In this document: piece by piece, positions 46,795 through 57,709 of the stretch | Position numbering within the stretch: the first letter of the stretch is position 1 | How the letters are laid out: each line of letters starts with the position of its first letter | DNA from: Pinus tabuliformis | Taxonomy: Eukaryota > Streptophyta > Pinopsida > Pinales > Pinaceae | Direction of reading: 5' to 3' | NCBI GenBank assembly: GCA_031772625.1 | Contig: CM062818.1 | Location: 1,678,610,167-1,678,674,166, forward strand | DNA length: 64,000 nt | The notes under the pieces: generated by a model | Database searches by the model: none | What the model was told of the DNA's origin: nothing | The model's input: the letters and a program-made list of their open reading frames with translations, nothing else | Position numbers and translations under genes: made by a program

Positions 46795-47860
46795 GTGGAA
46801 AAAAAAATTTGGTTGCCAAACTATAATTTTCTAGATGAATTGAAGAATGTCTATATCAAGATTCCCTTGTTACAAGCCATTAAAGAGATTCCTATTCTAG
46901 CAAAAACAATAAAGGAGTTGAGCCTTAAAAGACCAGGAAAGAAACCAAGAGACACAAGAAGAATCCACCTGGTAGGAAAAATTGCAGATATCATGATGGG
47001 TAAAATTACCATGCAGAAGTATATAGATCTCGGTAGTCCAATTGTCAAAACACATATAAATGGAATTGAAATTCCAAATACTCTGATTGATTTAGGGGCT
47101 GCTATCAACATTATGAGTAGACAGACTATGGAACAACTAAAACTTCCTAATCTTCTCTTTACACCTACTTTACTGCAACTTGCCGATCGATCAATTATCA
47201 AACCAGATGGTGTATTAGAAGACATTCCAGTCTCCTTAGACTCTTGGGAATATCCAGTCGATTTCATGATTTTAACTCCCAAGAGTAATCTAGGAGGACA
47301 TCCTCTTATTTTAGGAAGACCTTGGCTAGCGACAGCTGATGATTTTATCAGTTGTAGGTCTGGGGATATGTATACTTCAGATGGTAATTCAACAAAGAAG
47401 TTCAATCTGTATCCTCCAGCAAATGCAATAACAGAAATAGAAGAAGATGAGTGGGTCGATGATGAATATACTATACAACCTGTCCTTACCATTTCTGAGA
47501 TTAGTGAAGATAGTCAAATTCTAAACACACTAGAAAACTTTGGAACACTTTCAGAATATGACTACACACAATTTCAGTTGGATGCCAACATTGAGTATCT
47601 ATCCTTTAGACAAATGTCTCTTTTCTCTATGGAAGAGTTTGGTAGTTCCACCATTGAGATCCTTCCAGGGAAAACATTGAATATCAACAGAAACTTGGAA
47701 AGATCACAACAAGAAAAGTTAACCAAACTCTTGCAAAAGCATTCTACTGCATTTGCATGGGAGTATACCGATATGAAAGGTATCGACCCTAAGACTTGCA
47801 TTCATCACATCTACATCGAAGAAAACAGTAGACCAATTAGACAACCTTAGAGAAGAATGA
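46795..47860 (+). pseudogene. Aspartic protease region of the Athila-like element
   Basis: A 351-residue frame contains HINGIEIPNTLIDLGAAINI near 47050-47110. The D-L-G-A form is the usual Athila active-site motif. The HPLILGRPWLATAD block follows near 47300-47340. An acidic linker and the RT lead-in (STAFAWEYTDMKGIDP near 47745-47790) follow. Confidence 0.85.
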
Positions 47861-49090
47861 ATCCAAACCTTAGGGAGATAGTGAAAGAAGAGCTCCAAAA
47901 ACTACTCAAGGTAAACTTAATTTATCCAATTTCAGATAGCCGATGGGTTTCTCCCTTAGTTATAGTACCTAAAAAGAATGGTAAATGGAGGGTTTGCATT
48001 GATTACAGTGAATTTAACAAAGCAACTTTGAAGGATCACTATCCTCTACCCTTTATTGATCAGGTATTAGATACTTTAGCAGGCAAAAAGTATTTCTCAT
48101 TTTTGGATTGTTTTAGTGGCTATAATCAAATTCAAGTAGCACCTGAAGATCAGGACAAGACCGCATTTACCTGTCCATGGGGAACTTTTGCCTACCGAGT
48201 ACTTCCTTTTGGATTATGTAATGCACCTGCCACATTCAAAGGGCAGTACTAGGAATTTTTTCCGATCTAATCCATGATTGTGTAGAGGTCTATATGGATG
48301 ATTTTACAGTTTATGGTAATTCATTTGAAGAGGCATTAGAAAATTTGGAAAAAGTCCTTATAATATGTAAAGGAACAAATCTTTCATTAAGTCATGAAAA
48401 ATGTTTTATGATGTTTATTGAAGGGATAGTTTTAGGACATCATATTTCGGGAGATGGGATTAAAGTTGATAGATCAAAAGTTGAAGTCATCTCCAAGTTA
48501 CCTATTCCAAATTGTCAAAGAGATGTTAGAAGTTTTCTTGGATTTACTGGATATTATAGAAGATTTATTGAAAACTTCACCAAGATAGCATCTCCGCTCT
48601 TCAAATTACTTACAAAAGACTGTGAATTCAATTGGGATCCTGACTGTCAATCTGCATTTGAAACTTTGAAAACAAGAATATCTGGAGCACCCATTTTGAG
48701 AGGACCAAATTGGAAACTTCCTTTCCATATTTCTACAGATGCTTCAAATACAGCTCTAGGAGCTGTATTGGGACAAAAGGATTTAGTTCCTTATGCCATT
48801 TACTACACCAGTAAAAATCTGACTCCCACTGAGTTAAATTATACTGTGACTGAGAAAGAGTTCTTAGTTGTTGTTCATGCAATCAATAAATTTAGATACT
48901 ATATAACTGGCTGTGAAACTTTTGTCCATACTGATCATTCTGCAATTAGATATCTAATGAAAAAACCTGTTACTAATGGAAGAGTTACCAGATGGCTCTT
49001 ACTTTTACAAGAATTCAATATTACCGTGTCGGATAGACCAGGGAAACAAAATATGGTAGCTGATTTCTTGTCTAGAATCCAAAATACTAA
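47860..49090 (+). pseudogene. Reverse transcriptase and RNase H of the Athila-like element
   Basis: RT blocks include WVSPLVIVPKKNGKWRVCID near 47945-48003, FLDCFSGYNQIQVAPED near 48100-48150, LPFGLCNAPATF near 48205-48240 and YMDDFTVYGNS near 48290-48322. The VYMDDFTVYG form is typical of Athila. SFLGFTGYYRRFIENF lies near 48530-48580. RNase H follows, with FHISTDASNTALGAVLGQ near 48725-48775, LNYTVTEKEFLVVVHAINKF near 48835-48895 and FVHTDHSAIRYL near 48920. All catalytic blocks are recognisable. Confidence 0.9.
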
Positions 49091-50490
49091 CGAAGATTCT
49101 CCTGTAGAGGATAATTTTCCAGATGAATATTTGTTTGCAGTAACTACTAAAACTCCTTGGTATGTAGATATTGCTAATTATTTGGTTACAGGGAAACTAC
49201 CTCCACATTTATTTCCTAATGAAAGGAGAAGAATTATTCAGGAGAGTTCGAGTTATTCATGGATTTCTAATGAATTGTTCAAAACAGGGCTAGATTGTGT
49301 GATCAGAAGATGTGTTCGGGAATATGAAATGCCTGACATCCTCAAGGCATGTCATGATGAGCCATGCGGTGGGCACTTCGCTGACAAGAGGACAACTTAT
49401 AAAATCCTTTCTTTAGGATATTATTGGCCTTCTCTCTTCAAGGATGCAAAACAATATGTCAGGAGGTGTGACAGCTGCCAAAGAGTTGGGAGACCAATTC
49501 TTTCAAATGAAACGCCATTACGGCCACAGGTACTCATCGAACCCTTTGAAAAATGGGCTTTAGATTTCATTGGACCTATTAATCCACCATCTAAACAAAA
49601 TAAGTATATATTGGTTTGCACTGATTATGTTACTAAATGGATAGAAGCCAAGGCATTGCCTTCTGCTACTGAAAATTCAGTTGTTCAATTTATTTTTGAG
49701 GATATTTTTACTCGTTTTGGTGTCCAAAGAGAAATTGTAACAGATCAGGGAAGTCAATTCACATCTAATTTGATGGAGAAACTGATGGAATAATACAAAA
49801 TCAAGCATAGAAAATCTACTCCGTACCATCCGCAAGCAAATGGCCAAGTGGAGTCTACAAACAAAGTCCTTGAGGACATCATCACCAAAACTGTTCATCT
49901 ACATAGAAGAGATTGGGCAGAAAGGCTTCCTGAAGCCTTATGGGCCTATAGAACTACATGGAGGAATACAACAGGACATTCTCCCTATGAACTTGTTTAT
50001 GGGAAAGAAGTCCTGCTCCCCATTGAGTTTCAAGTCAAGACTTTCAAGATGGCAGTTCAGTTGGGGATGAATCTATCAGAAGCCCAAAAGCACATAATGG
50101 AGTAGCTGAATGAGCTAGATGAAATAAGACAAGATGCAATTTTAAGGACTGATCTAGTTCAGCACCAAAGAACTAAGTGGCATGACAGATATATCAAAGA
50201 GAAAAAGTTTCAAAAGGGAGATTGGGCGTTACTGTTTGATTCCAAGTTTAAAGACTTCAAAGGAAAATTTCAGACTCATTGGCTTGGACCATATGAGATT
50301 GACGAAGTCTTTAGCAATGGAGCAGTTCGAGTCAAGACCATTGATGAGTTTCAAACTCCTATCATTGTGAATGGCCACCGATTGAAAATTTATCATAAGC
50401 CACTCTCAAAAGAGGAATTTTTCAAAATGTTTCAAGAAAATTCTGCAATGAGGCTGGTGGAGAGGAATCCTTCTCCTCCATCAGCCTAGT
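49090..50490 (+). pseudogene. Integrase of the Athila-like element
   Basis: The HHCC zinc module is visible from about 49345 to 49485 (CHDEPCGGHFADKRTTYKIL, later YVRRCDSCQR). The core has WALDFIGPI near 49555, IVTDQGSQF near 49735-49762 and a YHPQANGQVES block near 49825-49857, giving D, D and E. A C-terminal GKFQTHWLGPYEI-type fold is near 50265-50300, and the polyprotein ends near 50488. Inside the particle it would insert the cDNA. Confidence 0.9.
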
Positions 50491-51660
50491 CTTTGTTTCT
50501 TTCAGTTGAAAAAAAAAAAATAAAAAATAAAAAAATCTTTTGTATAAGCCTGAAAACCAATCATAGATTGGCAGTCTTATACAGAAAATGTAGAGTGAAA
50601 ATCAGGGGCACCTGACACTCTATATTTTCCAAAAAAAAAGAAATCTCTCTCTCTTTCCATCTTCACTCCACCTCATTTGCCATTTCAGTTCATCCATCTC
50701 ATTTTCATCTCCATCTTCACTCCACTTCATTTCCATCTCATTCCACTCATTTCATTTCATTCCATCAATAAAAGTCCCTCTCAGGACTATTTTATTTAGT
50801 TAGTTCTTCTCTAACTATCTTTGTGCAGTTAAAGGGGTGTTGTCTTAGTTTCCGTAGCTGGAAACGTTTCCGTAGCCAGAACCAGTTTCCGCAGCCAGAA
50901 ATGATTTCCGTAGCCAGCATCACTCTGTCTTTACAGCCGGCATCACTATGTTTTCAAAAAAATCACAGTCAAAGGTTAGTGTCATCATCACCAAGTGCAG
51001 TAAAGACATGGGGCATCTTCAAGATCAAAGAACAACAATGGGTCAGAAGCCTTAATCAAGAAATGATAAACTTCCAAAGGTATGATCAAAAATCTCTACC
51101 AAATAACAATTCAATGTCATTATTATGCATAGTTATTAAACCATGGCAAGTTCCACTAAATGCAATGATTTGATACGGCAAGCCCCATACCACTCCTCTT
51201 CCACGATGTCATTCCACACACCTTATTCATTTCTAACGGTCCCATGATCATTCTAAATTTAAACTCGAGATGGACTGCTCTCCAATTTATTGGCCGTACT
51301 TTTGAGATGTGACCTACTGTACTACGGCTCTCCTTCACCATAATTTCCGCAGCCGTCTGCTGAGACGTGTGCGCAAGTCATCTGATCCAAAAGGACTCAG
51401 CCGTTATTCTGCCCATTTATCACTTCACTCCTGCATGCATTCGATGCTGAACTCGTTACTGTTGCTTACCCTTTACTCCCTCGGTACTCATACCATTCCC
51501 TGTTCTCCATTTCCGCTGCATCCACTACAGCTTGCTCCAAACCCTGGCTACAGTCACCACATACATCCTGAACTTCGATTACGGCCACTCCAGTTACCCT
51601 AAGAATCCCGTAATCAACCCATTTTTTTCCTGAACCTTCATACGCAGTAGAATTTTCAAT
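50491..51660 (+). other. Spacer between integrase and the extra ORF, with CCGCAGCC-type motifs
   Basis: No convincing coding region is present. A pyrimidine-rich stretch (about 50640-50770, with TTCCATCTCA words) is followed by several copies of TTTCCGTAGCCAGAA-like motifs at about 50850-50950 and one near 51345. The same motif type occurs in both LTRs. Athila elements usually carry a long non-coding gap at this place. Confidence 0.7.
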
Positions 51661-51679
51661 CGGAATTTAAAGCCGAGAA

Positions 51680-53280
51680 TGGGAAAACTACTAAGAGCTG
51701 AACCGGAAGGACCAAAATACCTGGAGGGTTATCCTCAAACGAAGGAGTCATTGAAGAAAGCAAGGTGGCTGAGATTCATTCAAAAGTTCAGGGGCTGTAA
51801 CAAAGAAGTGACTAAAGCCTTTGCACGGTCCTTTAATGGACACGCAGTGGAGATATGAGACTTAAAATTTATAGTGACTGAGGCCACAATAGCAGTTGCA
51901 ACAAGTCTCCCAAAAGAAGGTGAAAGGTGGTTCAAAAACAAAAGTGTGGACGATCAAGGATGGAGAATCATGCTCCAAAACCCAGGTATGGATACCTCTG
52001 TATTTACAAAAGGAATCCCTGTGCATGCAATAAAAGAAGAATGGTCCACTCTGTTATTACTTATCCAGAAATTTATCACATGCGAGGGTCGTTTTGGTTC
52101 CATGTACATGTATCATGTCAGGCTAATGATGAATTTTATGGAAGGTTATACCCTTAATTTGCCTTATTTTCTATTATCAAGCTTGAAGAAAATGAGCTCT
52201 ACTATTCAAAAACACGTAGGCAATATTGAACCCCATCTTTACCATCACGGGTTCATAAAAATCCTTATTGAAGATCAGTTGAAAAACACTAAGGATACTT
52301 GGGAAAAGTTTTTGAAAAGAAACCACTTCCAAGAACTGACTGAAGCCTCTGGAAGCAGTTCCCCAAAAATTCCAAAGAGAAGTAGGAGGAAAGAAAAGAA
52401 TATTACAGCCCAAGACTCTCCTACAATAGACATTCAGGAAACTATTTAGAAAGAAGAAGAAGAGGGAGCTAAAAACAAGAAACAGAAGAAGGAAAAAGGC
52501 AAAATAACCATTCAAGAAACCTATCCATCCCCTGAACCATCCAAAGAGGAAGATTCTCAAACTTTGGTAGAAAGATTAGTACATTTTCAAGCTGCTGCCA
52601 TAACAAAGAAACAAAAAGGAAAACAGAGTGCACATGAAAAGAGCACTAGTCCACACGTGAGGAGGAGCAGTAGGCTAAAAGGAAAGAAGAGTGTAACCCA
52701 AGAAAAACAATCACACTTTATTGATTTAGGTGAAGAAACACTTGAAAAAGCTCCAGCTTAGCCAGACATTAAGTCAAGTCCTCCACATGATGAAATCCCT
52801 TTTCGGCCAAAAATAGAGGACAATCTTCCTCCTCCACTAGATTTTGATTTTGAGCCTAGCCCAAGAAAGGCACCTGAAGTAGATCCTGATAAGCAAGAGG
52901 TATATAACTACCTATAGTCCTTGGAACAATCAGCTGCAGGACCAAGCACCACCTTGCCACTTGATGCACAAGTACAGTCTTTAAAACAAGAAGTGTTTGA
53001 ATTGGAAGTCCTAAATAGGCACATCAAACGGGAAAACGAAGCACTCAAAGAGCAGAGTAAGGTAGACAAGATTGTCCATGATAACACTATGCTCCATTTA
53101 GGGCTGTGGCAAAAGAAGAACATGAAGCTGAAGAAAAAGTGTAAAAAGTTGAGCAGGGCATTGATTAATCTTAAGTTCAAATGTCTAGTCAGGAAACCAA
53201 GGACCATTTTAGCATCAAAGAGAAAGAGAAGAGGGCTAGATGTTCTTGCAGAAGCCTCAGAGCATATGGATTAAGGGAAA
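51680..53280 (+). pseudogene. Extra 3' ORF in the envelope-like position of the Athila-like element
   Basis: The first part (about 51680-52330) has a globular-looking region, with KARWLRFIQKFRGCNKEVTK, FIVTEATIAVATSLPKEGER and MYHVRLMMNFMEGYTLNL. Lys/Glu-rich stretches follow (52340-52740). A predicted coiled coil ends it (about 52975-53170, LKQEVFELEVLNRHIKRENE). I see no signal peptide or clear membrane span, so the name envelope-like rests on position only. The globular part recalls the plant proteins found beside Athila pol, function unknown. The region has a few breaks. Confidence 0.6.
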
Positions 53281-53332
53281 ACAGCTAAGTTTTGGTTGCA
53301 TGAGGACATGCAACACCTTCACAGTGGGGGTA

Positions 53333-55196
53333 TATTGAGCCTCGAACATGCACCTTCCTATACACCCTCTCAGCCTTCTTTTTCCACTCATTTCATCCAC
53401 CAAGTTGATTAAATCATTGTATTTTAGTTTAAAAAAGAGCTTTTGACATGGTTTTCTAACTACGCTGATGACTGTTGTTTGGTTTAGAATTTTGTTTAGA
53501 CAGCTGCAGAAGCTTCTCTGTTTCCACAGCCGACACAGGTTTCCGTAGCCGACCCAGGTTTCTGCAGCCAGCACAAGATTCCGCAGCCGTTTTGTCAAAA
53601 ACCATGCTACAGGTGTCCTCTGAAGAAATGTGCCACATGGACAAGTTACAGGAGTCAAGGACATGGAACGTGTCCCTCCAGATCATCCAGCACGCCCATA
53701 AAAGCCGCGGTCAAACAAGGGACAAAGGATAGTCAACGGAAGTGTTCAGCGGTGGCACGACTCTACGTAGCTCTGTTTTTGAGCACGTGAAGCTACGTGG
53801 CACAGTCCTTAGCCACGAAGACACCTGGTAGCGTGAATCCAACAGCCATACCTCTTAGATTTAATAAACATGATGACAGTTACCTAGATCCGGGCTGAAG
53901 AGGATTTACGTGTCTCCCGCAGCGTGGTTAATAGTGTAGATTTAGTTAATTTGTTTAGCTTTCTTTCCTTATAAATAATGCGTCCATGAACACTGTAAAA
54001 GTTAATCTCTTGCAATGTAATTCAAAGTTGTTGTATTTCCCCACTGCACTTTTACGTTGCTGTTTAATATATGAGAAGACTGGTTTAAACTTAAGCTTGT
54101 AGCTGTTCGTTGAATCGGCGGAAGTGGCAGAGGGACCCTGCTCACTAAAACCTTGTACAGTTGTCCTTTAACTCTTGCATTACTTTTTTTTCCTGTTCAT
54201 GTATATTAGCTGTATAGTTGTCATATAAATGCTGCGTTTTATTTCATCATGTATATTAGCTGTACATAACAAAGCTTTTTGATTTCCGTTGATTTACATT
54301 TTCATTGCTGCTCTTTTATGGTTACAACTGATCAGTGTTTTCTGCAGGTTTTCTTAGGCAGCCCGGCGCAATTTTTCACCTTTTCTTTTTATAACTATTG
54401 GCATACGAGATCATCTTGTCTTTGTCGCTAACTCTTGTTTTCTGAAGTTTGATTTCCAGTACTGTCATTTCCTTAAGTTGTACATTTATTTTCTGCTCTT
54501 AGATATCATGCTATTCATCTGTTAACGGTTTCTTTCTATAATCAAATAACTTTATTAGGAACCAGAATATCACTCATTATAGGTTGATTTAGTTTGCTTT
54601 AGATCTCACATTGCTTGACTTGTTCATGATTGTTTCTCACAGGGTAAATTAAGCTGAAAGGCAAAAGGTCAAGAGAGTTAAAGTAGTGTGATTAGTTTCT
54701 TTTATGCAGTTTAACTTCTTTTAGATTTCACATTGCTTAACATTTCATGATATCTTTTCACAAGGAAGATTGAGTTGAAGAGTTGAAATAGTGTGGATTA
54801 GTTGTTCTTACTTTTAATTGAATTTAGTGTAGATTTCACCTTCATTTTCATTCAACAACAAAGATACTGGGCCGATGTCATTAGTTCATTGTTTGATGTC
54901 TTTATTTCTTTTTAAGAATTGATTTCATTGCAGTTATTTTAAAGCTTTCTTTCTTTTAAGTTTTGAAAAACCACTTAGAGATCACCATAATCATCCATAT
55001 TTCACTGCTTTATCACCTTTTCATCATCTCACATTAGGGAAAGATAAATCCAAAAACAAACTTAAAAAAACTAAAAACGACAAAAGACTAAGGAAATGGT
55101 TATCTAGTACATATAGTACACTTCACTTCGACAGTTTACGAACCCCGGGTTGACATTTTAAAGTAGCAATTTAGACCTCACTAAATTGACCAAACA
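53333..55196 (+). repeat. 3' LTR of the Athila-like element
   Basis: It pairs with 42671-44522 along its full length, with the same CCAAACA end. It is preceded by the purine tract and followed by the target duplicate GAGAC (55197-55201). It has the same CCGCAGCC-type tandem motif near 53520-53595. Confidence 0.9.
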
Positions 55197-55201
55197 GAGA
55201 C

Positions 55202-56253
55202 CAGACATCTAAATAAGATCATGATGGTCATCAACAACTATCATACACAATGTATGATCTGCTCCATAATCATCTGACAACAGCATCTAGACCAACAACA
55301 TGGTATGTCTGCATAAACTCATTCTTTTGAACAGAATTCTGCATATGACATACAGAATCATTCACATTATATCATATGTGAAAAACACCATAGCCATCTC
55401 ATCAACATCAAGATCTGCATGATCCAAGTATCATCACATGGAAACATTTGCATCAATCAACATATGTAAGTATCAACCTATCATCATATAGGTAAGAACT
55501 TATCATCATCATGTCTCCAACAATGCAACTTTGAGTAAACATTCATGTATCCAGCACTATGTATCTTGAGCTCAAGATCATTTGTCAAGACTTCTTGATA
55601 TCATCAATAGCAACAATCCTCATCCACATGAGTGCCAAGAACTATAGGAATCCTGCATCATAACTGTATTATATGATCTTTATGCATATGACGCCAGTAT
55701 CATATGAGTGACTCATCATCAAGTAATGAAGTTGTGTATTCAAGCTTTGTACTTCTCCTTATCCTTATGAAGATCACCATGTAAGCACCATATATGAATC
55801 ATCAGAGAATCAGCCACAAATCTGATCTGAACATCAACTATGTAACCCCAAGAATCATATGAGATTTTGTCATGGACAACTCATAACCATATCATAGCAA
55901 GATATATCATTTAGCCATACAAGCATCATCACCGGGGACTACTAACCATAATGCAACAATGCTTTATTAAAAGCATATGCTCCCCCTGAACTTGTGCCAT
56001 CTTGCTTACTGTCAGATCTGATCATGCATATATCAGCAAGAAGTATCAAGGCATCATCATCACTAATTTAGGATCAAAGCACTTTTAAACATCTTACAAG
56101 TTTCAAGACATTTCCACACATCATCAGCAGATTGTAACCATTATCAAATAGAGAAAAGAATGGACTGAATCATATCAGACCCTTTTTCCTAAGCCTGCCC
56201 CTACCACTTTTCCTCAAACTAACATATACGCGACTGTGCAGTAACTAAATCGC
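55202..56253 (-). other. Array interior 2, right of the nested element, non-coding
   Basis: Collinear with about 37215-38450, resuming exactly where interior 2 was cut at 42670. Rich in ATCATC words; no coding region. The two pieces of interior 2 together match interior 1 in length to within a few bases. Confidence 0.85.
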
Positions 56254-57695
56254 CTATATACGCGACTTCCCTTTATGAAACTTGCGTATGAGATTTAGGA
56301 CACTGAGTTTTACACTTTCAGCTCTCTCTGAGTCTATTATGTCTGTATATTGTGTTGTGTCATATCTTTCTGACTGTACTTCCTTCTTCTTCCATATCTT
56401 CAAGTGTGATGATGTTTTCTCTTTTTGGTATGGTGCCCATACTTTGTTCTTGCATTCCTTTGTTGTATGTCCAAGCTTGTTACATGCATAACATCTTACA
56501 CTTTTCATATTCCTTCTATAGCAATCAACAACTTTGTGACCAAACATATTGCAAGAAAAACAATGTCCCTTAAAGTACCTGGAATGAGATGATATTTCTA
56601 TGTGATGGTCTTGAACCATTCTACTTCTGGATCTGGCTGCAACATGTCCAAGATTATGACATACATAACATTCAAGATTATTCATTGGAGGAGTAACTGA
56701 TTTTATTTGAAGAATTTCTTTCCTTGGTTGTTGATGGGATTGACCTCTTATCTCCTTGCTGAGTATTTCATATTGGGAATTTAGTGAACTAGATTTACCT
56801 TCAACAGATTCATGAAAACCAAGACCAGTTTTGATAGCAGGAGACCTTTGACTATTAAGAATATCATCCAAGATCTTATTACTATCTTGAAATCGTAAGA
56901 GCTTATCCTTCTCTTCTAAGTTATCTTTTAGAATATTTACCTCAACCTGAAGCTTCTCTTCCTTTTCACGATACTGCTTCTTCATGTTTACTTCAGCTTT
57001 TCTTCCTTCTTCCAACTGGTGTCTTAATTCAAGAACTTCATTTTCTTGTTTTTCAAGAGCTTGGAGTAGATGTTTATTTTGCTTATTTGATTCTTCAAGA
57101 TCTTCTTTTAGCGAGAGGATTGTGGCTTCAAGTCTTTCATAGTAACTAGATCTTTCTCTGAGTTTCTTGATTGTTGTGCTCCTTTCATTTACTTCATTTC
57201 TTAATGGTGTCACCTCATCCTGCAACTTTTGACATTTTTCCTTGAATAACATCCTTACCTTGTTTCCTTTCTCTAGTTGAGCTTTTAGTTTGGTAACTTC
57301 TTCTTTGGAGATACATTCCCTTTTGTGCAATAGATCATGTTGATATCTAATTTTTTCTGTAGGCCTTTTAAATTCTGCCTCTATTTGATATCTTTCATTT
57401 TCACCCATAAGAGCAAATTCAGTTGTTTCACTATCACTTTCATCATCTTCAAATGGATGGATAAATGTGTCACTAGAGGATAACAAATTCATACCTGATA
57501 GTTCTTTTTCTTGTTCATCTTCATTCTGAAGTGATTCTGAATCTGAAATGATTCTTCCACATATTCCCCAATCGATTCTCCCACAATCATAGTTCTTCTG
57601 AGATGTCTTCTTCTTCTTGGGCACTTCCTTCTTAAGCTTCTTTCCCGTTGTTCTACGGATCTCCTTCAAGCGATCAAGCTTCAACCAAAGGACCT
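56254..57695 (-). pseudogene. Gag-like protein with coiled coil and three zinc knuckles, interior 2
   Basis: The open frame is about 480 residues within the interior. It has no Met near the primer site, so the start is uncertain (an inner Met is at 57408). A Lys-rich beginning (RTTGKKLKKEVPKKKK) and an acidic Ser/Glu stretch come first, then a heptad-rich coiled coil over roughly 200 residues. The knuckles are CYVCHNLGHVAARSRS near 56660, CFSCNMFGHKVVDC near 56550 and CYACNKLGHTTKEC near 56475. It lacks any protease, RT or integrase partner. Elements with LTRs and gag only are known as TR-GAG elements; this fits that description, with the capsid part not recognised. Confidence 0.8.
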
Positions 57696-57707
57696 GCTCT
57701 GATACCA
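57696..57707 (-). other. Primer-binding site (initiator tRNA-Met type) of the array's right unit
   Basis: On the minus strand it reads TGGTATCAGAGC, the classic plant tRNA-iMet-complementary site, two bases from the LTR end. A matching site for the left unit lies at 39727-39738. Confidence 0.85.
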
Positions 57708-57709
57708 AT

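Larger units (their letters stand above)
42671..55196 (+). mobile_element. Athila-like Ty3/gypsy element with an extra 3' ORF, nested in the array
   Basis: LTRs at 42671-44522 (1,852 bp) and 53333-55196 (1,864 bp) end ...CCAAACA. GATAC/GAGAC flanks (42666-42670, 55197-55201) form a 5-bp target duplication with one mismatch. TGGTGCCGTTGTCGGGGA (44526-44543) resembles the tRNA-Asp site used by plant Ty3 elements, and CAGTGGGGG (53322-53330) is the purine tract. Order: gag, protease, RT, RNase H, integrase, long spacer, then an extra ORF in the envelope position, as in Athila. LTRs look about 97 percent identical by eye, making it among the youngest insertions. It is nearly whole, with about half a dozen breaks in coding. 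Confidence 0.9.

Noticed and set aside
46851-47492. Minus-strand frame of 213 residues
   Set aside because: It is the shadow of the protease region on the opposite strand, which has clear motifs; the antisense translation has none.
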